Assembly (NCBI GenBank): GCA_942490985.1 | Contig: CALNYW010000001.1 | Coordinates: 186,001 to 250,000 of the forward strand | Direction: 5' to 3' | DNA from: Thiosocius sp942490985 | Lineage (GTDB): Bacteria > Pseudomonadota > Gammaproteobacteria > Chromatiales > Chromatiaceae | DNA: 64,000 nt | Shown: positions 8,543 to 14,361 of the stretch, in pieces | Layout of the letters: each line of letters starts with the position of its first letter | How positions within the stretch are numbered: position 1 is the stretch's first letter | Made by a program: the position numbers and the translations under genes | Notes under the pieces: model-generated | Database searches by the model: none | What the model was told of the DNA's origin: nothing | Seen by the model: only the letters and a program-made list of their open reading frames with translations

Positions 8543-8733
8543 CGAGGCGGTTGCGACCGCACGCAGGTATCACAATGGATTTGCGTGCGGCCGCTTTCGG
8601 GCAGGGCGCCGAACGCGTGCGACCGACCATGAGGGTCCAAAACGGTGGCCTGTCCCCTCGATTTGACCCATGACACCCCAAAGGTAATGAAAAGGTATAT
8701 ACTATTTCAGTACTTTCCTGCTGGAGACAAGCC

Positions 8734-9012
8734 GTGCCGAAACAAGCTGTGTTCACGATGAAGCTGGAGCCTGAGCTACGCGACGAGTTCATGGCCGAGG
8801 CAGAGGCCTCGCACCGCCCGGCGTCCCAGGTCATGCGTGAGCTGATGCGCGAGTTTGTCCAGCGCCAGCGCGAGGCCCGCGAGTACGACGCTTACCTCCG
8901 TGGCAAGGTCGAAGCAGGTCGAGCGTCGATGCGCGCCGACCAGGGTCGCTCCAACGATGAGGTCGAGGCCGAGTTCGCCAGCCGCCGCGCCCTGGTCGAT
9001 CCCCAATCGTGA
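8734..9012 (+). CDS. antitoxin (ribbon-helix-helix type) of a ParE-type module
   Basis: A 92-residue protein beginning with GTG 5 bases after GGAGACAA. The N-terminal part (AVFTMKLEPELRDEFMAEAE, then RPASQVMRELMREFVQ) has the strand-helix-helix pattern of RHH DNA-binding antitoxins; the acidic C-terminal part is the likely toxin-wrapping segment. Its stop overlaps the toxin start by four bases. Upstream, a -10-like TATACT (8698-8703) lies in an imperfect dyad (AAAGGTA...TACTTT, about 8692-8717), a plausible autoregulatory operator. Confidence 0.82.
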   Translation: MPKQAVFTMKLEPELRDEFMAEAEASHRPASQVMRELMREFVQRQREAREYDAYLRGKVEAGRASMRADQGRSNDEVEAEFASRRALVDPQS

Positions 9013-9437
9013 GGGTCATCTGGACGCCCGAGGCGCTGCAGGATCGCCTCGATGTCTGGGACTACATCGCTGAGGAGAACCCACAGGCGGCTGCCCGGAT
9101 GGACGAGCTGTTCAGCCAGGCGGTGTCCACGCTGATGGACCACCCTCGGATTGGTCGGCAGGGGATGGTCCCCGAGACACTGGAGCTGGTCCCCCACGAG
9201 CACTACCGCCTGGTCTACGAGATCGACGGCGATACGGCATGGATACTGGCCTTGGTCCACACGCGCACAATTCGCAAGTCTTCCCAAAAGATGCCGATGT
9301 TAGAGGGCGGCCGCCGGTGCGCGAAGTTGAGGTACACCAAGAGCGTGGAATGGGTTTCCGCGTGGGGATCGGCTGACTGGATGGCGGACGTTTATAGAGA
9401 AGGAGGAAGGAGGGCGCGCGCGACTGTGGAAATCTAG
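9009..9437 (+). CDS. RelE/ParE-family toxin with a non-canonical C-terminus
   Basis: Toxin partner of the upstream antitoxin. Residues 1-85 are ordinary ParE/RelE: VIWTPEALQDRLDVWDYIAE, then MVPETLELVPHEHYRLVYEI and ILALVHT. At codon 86 the sequence leaves the family. The decayed copy (6839-7090) ends nine residues later with SRQWPPVRE, as usual for ~95-residue ParE toxins, but here the frame runs on for 57 unrelated, basic residues (RTIRKSSQKMPMLEGG onward). The break is at 9263, the end of the 189-bp identical repeat. Whether this extended protein is active is unknown; it may be a disrupted toxin kept harmless. Confidence 0.78.
   Translation: MRVIWTPEALQDRLDVWDYIAEENPQAAARMDELFSQAVSTLMDHPRIGRQGMVPETLELVPHEHYRLVYEIDGDTAWILALVHTRTIRKSSQKMPMLEGGRRCAKLRYTKSVEWVSAWGSADWMADVYREGGRRARATVEI
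9075..9263 (+). repeat. inverted repeat B, copy 2 (189 bp, identical)
   Basis: This copy is the exact reverse complement of 6869-7057 and lies inside the toxin gene. Recombination between the two copies would invert 2.0 kb (7058-9074) and join this toxin's head to the canonical tail of the other copy. Confidence 0.93.
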
Positions 9438-9509
9438 CGCCCTATGCGTTGTCGATGCACGGTGAGCGGGCAGGGCAGATAGGTGGGATTAGCACAGCGC
9501 AGTAGCACC

Positions 9510-9545
9510 GGGGGGGGGGGGGAAAGAGGAGGGAGGGGGGGGGGG
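9510..9545 (+). repeat. long poly-G tracts (13 G and 11 G)
   Basis: A run of 13 G (9510-9522) and a run of 11 G (9535-9545) are separated by a purine-only spacer. Such runs are exceptional in this genome. They could form a G-quadruplex, be slippage-prone, or be a sequencing or assembly artefact. No gene is disrupted by them. Confidence 0.85.
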
Positions 9546-9689
9546 ATCGCGGGACATAGGCCCGCAGAGCGGCTCGATGGAGTTCTGAGCTCGACATAAT
9601 TTCAGGTTCTCTTGAAGTGGAGTTTCCACTCCAGGTAGGACGATCATGAACCGAACCTCACCGCGACCCACGGAGCGCGCAGCGTGATG

Positions 9690-10010
9690 CGCTCTTGCGA
9701 AGAAATACCCGACCCCGTCGCTCGACGAACTGCGCCGGTACGACGACCACTTGCGCGACATCCGACGGCCTTGCGGCTGGCACGGCGTCACAACCGCTGC
9801 CGCATGGCTCGAACAGCTACTGGCCGAAGAAGTTCGCCAGGCTTTGTGCCATGGCGTCGTCAACATGGCCCCGCTACGACCGGTCGATATTCGCCGCTTC
9901 AATCGCTCAGCAACTGGGTGCAGCCCTTCGCATTCCGCCGCCCAAGTGGCAACGGCATCGCCAAGTTACCTCCGCTGACCGGTGGAACCCAACACGCCCC
10001 GGATGGAGAC
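9690..10010 (+). pseudogene. possible remnant of an integrase N-terminal domain
   Basis: Reading across frameshifts, fragments resemble the SAM-like core-binding domain of tyrosine recombinases: LDELRRYDDHLRDIR, then GLAAGT in a second frame, RHNRCRM, and MAPLRPVDIRRF followed by SIAQQLG. No single frame stays coherent. I think this is a decayed integrase, but the match is by eye to the general pattern and could be coincidence. Confidence 0.33.
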
Positions 10011-10088
10011 TGTACGATGCGGCGACGGTTGTCGGGCTGAACGGGCAATTTCCTCTTCGGATGCAGTGGAACCTTGCGTCCACTGCCG

Positions 10089-10321
10089 ACGTCCCGGCAG
10101 AGCCGCACGAAGTTCGCGAATGGGGGCGCTCCGCTTTAATGCCAGAGGCCAATCTACCGGCGTTGATGCACGTTGAGCCCAACCATCGCCGATCGAGTTG
10201 GTTGCGTACCAAACCCCGAAAATGTGCAGTGGCCATTCGTACAGATTGCATAGCCAACGACCGGTGGCCAACCCATTGCAGTCGATGTCGAGTCGAATCG
10301 CCACCGGCAGCTTCGGCCGAG
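10089..10321 (-). repeat. inverted repeat A, copy 2
   Basis: Partner of 6639-6871; 10210-10321 is the exact reverse complement of 6639-6750. On the plus strand its first bases ACGTCCCGGCAG match the toxin-tail codons seen in the decayed module, so this copy begins where a toxin gene once ended. The toxin at 9009 now stops matching 825 bp upstream. Confidence 0.85.
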
Positions 10322-10541
10322 GACTAGACTGTCGGACAACATAGCGGAGCGACCGGTTTATGATCGGTAACCCGCCAGTCACTCCTCCAGTTTTTTCGTT
10401 GCTGCTATGTCTGTTCCTAGGTGAAAGCACTAATTGGGCGACCCGGCGCTGCAACCCATTCTGGTGGCTGATTTCGTAGGCCAGAGTACGTCCGGTTGCG
10501 GCGCGTGAGTGCCCCTAAGCTTCAGTCCTGACCGCGAGTGA

Positions 10542-10835
10542 TTAGGCGGCACGGAAATCAACGCGTTCGACTTCATTCAGATCGACCGTCTGACGCGCCT
10601 GCCAAAGGTCATGGTTGTCCTGCATGGACAGCCAGCTCTCAGGTGAGCGCCCCAATGCCTTGGAGAGCCGCAATGCCATTTCCGGGCTGATGCCGCTAGT
10701 GCCTTGGAGCACCCGGTTCAGTGTAGAAGGGGAGACACCGAGCTTCGCTGCAAGTTGCCTGCCTGTGATGTCATTCGGTTCCAGGTAGACCTCCCGGATG
10801 AATTCGCCGGGGTGCGGTGGGTTGTGCATAGGCAT
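10542..10835 (-). CDS. higA: HigA-type antitoxin (XRE helix-turn-helix)
   Basis: A 97-residue DNA-binding antitoxin. Seen: NPPHPGEFIREVYLEP at the start, typical of HigA/VapI, then the helix-turn-helix TGRQLAAKLGVSPSTLNRVL and SPEMALRLSKALGRSPESWL. It should neutralise HigB and repress the operon. Its start overlaps the toxin stop by one base, giving the toxin-first order characteristic of higBA. Part of the tRNA-Ser island. Confidence 0.92.
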   Translation of the reverse strand: MPMHNPPHPGEFIREVYLEPNDITGRQLAAKLGVSPSTLNRVLQGTSGISPEMALRLSKALGRSPESWLSMQDNHDLWQARQTVDLNEVERVDFRAA

Positions 10836-11113
10836 CAGTGGTAGTCCTCGTAATCCAATACATGGGCATGACCGTCACGGAATTCGAAAGTGATGCGCCA
10901 ATTTCCGTTCACCCAGATTGACCAGCGGCCCTTATCTTTCCCTTTCAGTACATGAAGCTTGAAGCCCGGGATATCCACGTCGTCGATCGTTACCGCGGTA
11001 TCGAGCGCAGTTAATTGCATTCTCAAGCGTTTTGCATGTTTGGCTTGAATTCCCGATTTCGAGCCGGTTTCGTAAAACCGTTTCAAACCCTTGTGCAGGA
11101 ACGACTGAATCAC
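10835..11113 (-). CDS. higB: HigB-type toxin (RelE superfamily)
   Basis: A 92-residue ribosome-dependent mRNA interferase-type toxin. Seen: IQSFLHKGLKRFYETGSKSG, IPGFKLHVLKGKDKGRWSIW, NWRITFEFRDGHAHVLDYED, the standard HigB layout. The start is GTG at 11113; no stronger in-frame start lies near it. A perfect 17-bp palindrome at 11130-11146, 16 bases upstream of the start, is the likely HigA operator. The gene looks intact and of normal length, unlike the ParE-type modules in the same island. Confidence 0.9.
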   Translation of the reverse strand: MIQSFLHKGLKRFYETGSKSGIQAKHAKRLRMQLTALDTAVTIDDVDIPGFKLHVLKGKDKGRWSIWVNGNWRITFEFRDGHAHVLDYEDYH

Positions 11114-11129
11114 TAGTGAAGTGTAGCGT

Positions 11130-11146
11130 GTTGCGCATTGCGCAAC
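11130..11146 (-). promoter_or_regulatory. palindromic operator candidate of higBA
   Basis: GTTGCGCA-T-TGCGCAAC is a perfect dyad with a single central base, just upstream of higB. HigA-type antitoxins bind such palindromes to autorepress, so this is the likely site. Confidence 0.65.
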
Positions 11147-11305
11147 AAGGCGTTGATCGATTCGGGAGAGATCCAGTTGTCGCGGCGAGAGATGGCATAC
11201 GCTGGGACTGTTGGGTCCGTGGAATGGCGCAATTTACTGCTAGCTGAAAGACACGATCTGGACACGATGCCTTTGTAAGATATTGAAAAGATAGAAAAAA
11301 CCGAA

Positions 11306-11332
11306 GGTTCGAATCCCTCCCTCTCCGCCAAT
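11306..11332 (+). repeat. attR-like direct repeat
   Basis: Identical to 6072-6098. It carries only the T-arm and acceptor 3' half of tRNA-Ser and no tRNA body precedes it, so it is a duplicated attachment core rather than a second tRNA. Confidence 0.9.
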
Positions 11333-11367
11333 AAAGCAAAAGGCCCCCGAGTGGGGCCTTTTGCTTT
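11333..11367. terminator. rho-independent terminator, originally of tRNA-Ser
   Basis: A 15-bp perfect stem (11333-11347 with 11353-11367) with a 5-nt loop is A-rich on the left and T-rich on the right, i.e. a bidirectional terminator. It begins immediately after the attR repeat. Before integration it would have followed the tRNA directly; now it also can terminate the minus-strand gene ending at 11425. Confidence 0.88.
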
Positions 11368-11424
11368 CTCAGGGGTGTGGAGGACTTGATGAGAACCCGA
11401 GAACCCGAGAACCTCAACAAAAGG

Positions 11425-12054
11425 CTAGCTGGATTTACTCATCAACCAGTCTGGTACAGTCAGGGACCAGCGAATCGCCGCCGCACGAAAAGCAAAGATC
11501 AGGATGACGCAGCCGATCGCGCTCGCCAGGCGATGCGTGGGCGCCACGCTGACCAATGTGACATACAAGGTGCAGCCGATCGTGACCGGCGTGGCATAAA
11601 GTTCACGGGTCATCAGCAGCGTTGGGCGCCCCGCGAGCACGTCGCGGATCAAGCCGCCGCCGATCGCGGTCGTTACGCCGAGAATGATGGGTACCAATGG
11701 ACCAGCGAATCCGAGGCTGATCGCCTTATCGGCAGCGAATACAGCAAACAATGCGGCGCCCAGACCGTCGATATACAGCACCAGTTGGTAGAGCAGTTTG
11801 CGGGCAAGCAGTGAGTGCGCAAAAAAAGTGACAATACTCGCAGCGATCGCGACCCAAAGGTAGTTCGCGTCGGTGATCCAAAAAACAGGCACATCGAGGG
11901 TCAGGTCTCTGATCGTGCCACCGCCCACCGCGGTAATGATGCCGAAAACGATGGCGCTGAGCAGATCGACTGGCCTGGTTGCGACAACCAGAACGGCCGT
12001 TACCGCGAAGGCGGCGGTCCCTGACAGGCCGATCCAGTAGAGCAGTGTTTCCAC
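11425..12054 (-). CDS. UPF0126/TRIC-like membrane protein
   Basis: A 209-residue integral membrane protein of the UPF0126 family, related to trimeric intracellular cation channels; in bacteria it is a putative inner-membrane channel, with glycine uptake proposed for YicG. Seen: two repeated glycine-rich signatures, FGIITAVGGGTIRDL and LGVTTAIGGGLIRDVLAG, each after a hydrophobic helix, and about seven membrane segments over the usual ~205 residues. It starts with GTG at 12054. It is the first core gene after the island. Confidence 0.88.
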   Translation of the reverse strand: METLLYWIGLSGTAAFAVTAVLVVATRPVDLLSAIVFGIITAVGGGTIRDLTLDVPVFWITDANYLWVAIAASIVTFFAHSLLARKLLYQLVLYIDGLGAALFAVFAADKAISLGFAGPLVPIILGVTTAIGGGLIRDVLAGRPTLLMTRELYATPVTIGCTLYVTLVSVAPTHRLASAIGCVILIFAFRAAAIRWSLTVPDWLMSKSS

Positions 12055-12223
12055 GTCTGGGGTCTCAACGTTGAGTCAATCGATGCGCAGTCTGCAGCAT
12101 GGGCCCTCGGGTAGACGCTGCAGTGGCGGTAAGTGTCTCATACGCGGCTTGGACGGCAGCATTGACCTGGTTATGCCGTCAGCGCGAGACTTCACCGATC
12201 ATATCTAGACGGCGGAAAAGCCC

Positions 12224-12922
12224 ATGCCGGCCTGCTGCGCGGGAAACTGTTCTACCGAAGGCGTTGTCGATCCACGTTTTCGCAAGGCCTTGTGGATCGC
12301 GTTGATCGTCAATGCGGTGATGTTCGCTGTCGAGCTCGTCGGCGGCCTGAAGTCAGGGTCGGTGTCACTGTTGGCGGACGCCGTCGACTTTGCGGCAGAT
12401 GCGGCGAACTACGCGCTTTCTTTGAGCGTGCTCGCCATGGGGTTGCTGTGGCGTGCGCGTGCCGCGCTGGTTAAGGGCGTCACGATGTTGGTTTTCGGCC
12501 TTTTCGTTATCGCCAAGACCGGCTGGGCAGCCTTTGCCGGTGACCCGCCGGAGGCCTACACGATGGGCGCTATTGCGATTTTGGCGTTGCTCGCGAACCT
12601 GGCGGTGGCGGCGATGCTCTATCGTTTCCGCGATGGTGATGCCAACATGCGATCGGTTTGGTTATGCAGTCGCAACGATGCAATCGTCAACGTCGCGATC
12701 ATTTTCGCCGCACTTGGCGTGTTGGGCTCAGGCACCCGCTGGCCGGACCTGATCGTCGCCGGTATTGTCGCTGGCCTTGCGCTGATGTCAGCGCGTGACG
12801 TTATCCGGCAAGCAAACCGGGAGATAGCTGTTGCGAAAAATCCAGCGGCGGCGGATGTGCCGTTTGTAACCAACGATTTTTCTCGAGCAGCCGAGTCATT
12901 GCCTGTCCGACAGCCGGATTGA
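12224..12922 (+). CDS. short CDF-like cation transporter
   Basis: A 232-residue membrane protein. After a cysteine-rich N-terminus (PACCAGNCS, a possible metal-binding patch) come about six membrane helices including GSVSLLADAVDFAADAANYAL, the cation-diffusion-facilitator helix with metal-site aspartates, and a later equivalent near SRNDAIVNVAIIFA. The C-terminal cytosolic domain of normal ~300-residue CDF proteins is missing, as in a known group of short cation transporters, so this is not necessarily a truncation. Likely exports a divalent metal; the ion is not shown. It stands alone between oppositely oriented genes. Confidence 0.82.
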   Translation: MPACCAGNCSTEGVVDPRFRKALWIALIVNAVMFAVELVGGLKSGSVSLLADAVDFAADAANYALSLSVLAMGLLWRARAALVKGVTMLVFGLFVIAKTGWAAFAGDPPEAYTMGAIAILALLANLAVAAMLYRFRDGDANMRSVWLCSRNDAIVNVAIIFAALGVLGSGTRWPDLIVAGIVAGLALMSARDVIRQANREIAVAKNPAAADVPFVTNDFSRAAESLPVRQPD

Positions 12923-12964
12923 TCAAGCCCAGGCTCGACCAGCTGGTGAGACCGTCGTGGTGAG

Positions 12965-13369
12965 TTAGAAGAATTTCTTTGCCATATCGGCGATACCACC
13001 CATGCCCCCGGCCGCGTCGAGCAGGTTGCCGCCGCTCGATGCCTGGTCGACCAACTGGGGGATCACATCCGTAAGACCGCCAAGCAGGGTGCTGCTGTCG
13101 ACGCCCATGGCGCTGGCTGCTTCGTTGACTTTGTCGGCGCCGAAAGCGTTTTCGACCGCGGCGCTATCGATGCCCATGTTGGCGCCGTCACCGAGCCAGC
13201 TGCCGACGATATCGCCAAGGCCGCCCTGTTGGAATTTGCCGAGCAGCGCGGCGATGTCGAGACCATTTTGCTGTCCACCGAGGAGTGTCTGCAGGCCCTG
13301 CATCGCAGCGGCACTGTCAATGCCGAGCTTGCTGCTCAGGAGGCCAACGGCGGTTTCTAGAATATTCAT
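12965..13369 (-). CDS. YidB-like DUF937 protein
   Basis: A 134-residue glycine/alanine-rich protein starting MNILETAVGLLSSKLG and containing repeats such as GLGDIVGSWLGDGAN and GGLTDVIPQLVDQASSGGNL, the pattern of the YidB/DUF937 family. Members are small soluble proteins of unknown function. No signal peptide. It is co-oriented with the CBS-domain gene upstream (57-base gap) and may share its transcript. Confidence 0.85.
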   Translation of the reverse strand: MNILETAVGLLSSKLGIDSAAAMQGLQTLLGGQQNGLDIAALLGKFQQGGLGDIVGSWLGDGANMGIDSAAVENAFGADKVNEAASAMGVDSSTLLGGLTDVIPQLVDQASSGGNLLDAAGGMGGIADMAKKFF

Positions 13370-13426
13370 GGTGATTTCCTTGGTTGATAATCAGTTATGA
13401 CGCGACACCTCGCGCCCCAGTGTGAA

Positions 13427-13843
13427 TTAGCGGCCGCGTATCTCTTTGAAACGCTCCAGTAACATGCGGTATTCCTCGGGGATGTCGTCACTCGATAGCA
13501 GCCCAACGACCTCGTCCTGACTCATGATCGGTAGGTGATGAAAGCGGCCCTTGCTCATCAGCTCGATCGCAGCCGCCAGGCTATCCTTGTCCGACAGCGT
13601 CGATGGATCCTTGGTCATGGCCTCATGCACGCGCATCTCTGCGGTGCGTTTGCCAGGGCAGACGCATTGCTGAATAACGTCTCGCTCGCTCAAGACGCCA
13701 ACCAATTTTTTGTTCTGCGTGACCACGACGGCCCGAACGTCGAGCTCGCACATGACCTGGCAGGCATCGCGGAGGCTGTCGCCCTCCTCGATAACGGCCA
13801 GCGGACGTTGTTTGATAATGCTTGCGATGGTTGAGTGAATCAC
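13427..13843 (-). CDS. two-CBS-domain protein
   Basis: A 138-residue protein consisting of a CBS pair: one unit from ~10-65 (RAVVVTQNKKLVGVLSERDV) and a second from ~75-130 (AAIELMSKGRFHHLPIMSQD, then VVGLLSSDDI). Such stand-alone pairs bind adenosine nucleotides and act as energy-state sensors for partners. Two cysteines sit in QQCVCPGKRT between the domains, as in several related small CBS proteins. The partner is not evident from the context. Confidence 0.9.
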   Translation of the reverse strand: MIHSTIASIIKQRPLAVIEEGDSLRDACQVMCELDVRAVVVTQNKKLVGVLSERDVIQQCVCPGKRTAEMRVHEAMTKDPSTLSDKDSLAAAIELMSKGRFHHLPIMSQDEVVGLLSSDDIPEEYRMLLERFKEIRGR

Positions 13844-13916
13844 GATGCCGCTCCGTTTTCGTGGCCTTTGTGCTTGCGGTTATATTTGCTACCGGAGATG
13901 CCTTGCTCCAGTCTTT

Positions 13917-14345
13917 CTACTGGATCGTATGCGTTTCTAGCGGGTAGCCGTGTTCGCGATAGTAGCGAAAACGGTCGCGCCCTGCGGATTTCACTGCCGT
14001 GTCATGATCCACGCACTCGACCAGGCGTTTGAAGCGGCCAAAAAATGTGGGCACGGCCGCCGCCAAGTTTACCAAGACCTGATTCTCGTCGATGGCTTCA
14101 CTGCCGTCACCAATGAGAATCGGGTTTATCGCCGGTTCATCCCGGCCGATCAGGCCATGCGGGACAAACCGCTGCTCCCAAAACGTCCACAACAGCCGGT
14201 CGACGTGAGCCGCTTCCTCGTTCGATTGACAGTGAATCAGGATGCGGTTGCCGGCCTGGCGGGCCTTCTCCGCGATCCGACAGGCAAGTTGAAAGCGATC
14301 GCCGTGGGCATGGTCTCCGAGGATGTAAAAGTCGACTTTGGTCAC
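13917..14345 (-). CDS. holC: DNA polymerase III chi subunit
   Basis: Chi, the clamp-loader accessory subunit that links the replisome to single-strand DNA-binding protein. 142 residues, normal length. Seen: KVDFYILGDHAHGDRFQLAC at the start, CQSNEEAAHVDRLLWTFWEQ, then FVPHGL and DRFRYYREHGY at the end. It lies 16 bases after pepA, as in other gammaproteobacteria where valS often follows; here valS is not next. Confidence 0.93.
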   Translation of the reverse strand: MTKVDFYILGDHAHGDRFQLACRIAEKARQAGNRILIHCQSNEEAAHVDRLLWTFWEQRFVPHGLIGRDEPAINPILIGDGSEAIDENQVLVNLAAAVPTFFGRFKRLVECVDHDTAVKSAGRDRFRYYREHGYPLETHTIQ

Positions 14346-14361
14346 GCGGTCGTCCAGCTGT

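Larger units (their letters stand above)
6072..11332. mobile_element. 5.2 kb genomic island integrated at tRNA-Ser(CGA)
   Basis: Bounded by a 27-bp exact direct repeat of the tRNA-Ser 3' end (6072-6098 and 11306-11332). Inside are a short tyrosine recombinase (7928-8542), an RHH/ParE-type toxin-antitoxin module (8734-9437), a decayed inverted copy of that module (6839-7310), a HigB-HigA module (10542-11113), a PEP-CTERM-like fragment and at least two families of inverted repeats. Coding density is low compared with the flanking core genome and several genes are broken, so the element looks old and decaying, with addiction modules as the surviving functions. Confidence 0.85.

Noticed and set aside
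9489..9902. Minus-strand frame encoding poly-proline over the G-runs
   Set aside because: The prolines come only from the G homopolymers; the rest is serine/arginine-rich noise typical of a shadow frame.
6639..10321. Integron cassette array with attC sites
   Set aside because: Toxin-antitoxin cassettes and repeated segments suggested it, but no attC core sites were found and the recombinase lacks the integron-integrase length and extra domain.
11306..11332. Second tRNA-Ser gene
   Set aside because: Only the 3' 25 bases of the tRNA plus two following bases are present, with no D-arm or anticodon arm upstream; it is an attachment-site duplicate.
6072..11332. CRISPR or phage-defence island
   Set aside because: No direct-repeat array, cas, restriction, CBASS, retron or other defence genes were seen; only toxin-antitoxin modules and a recombinase.
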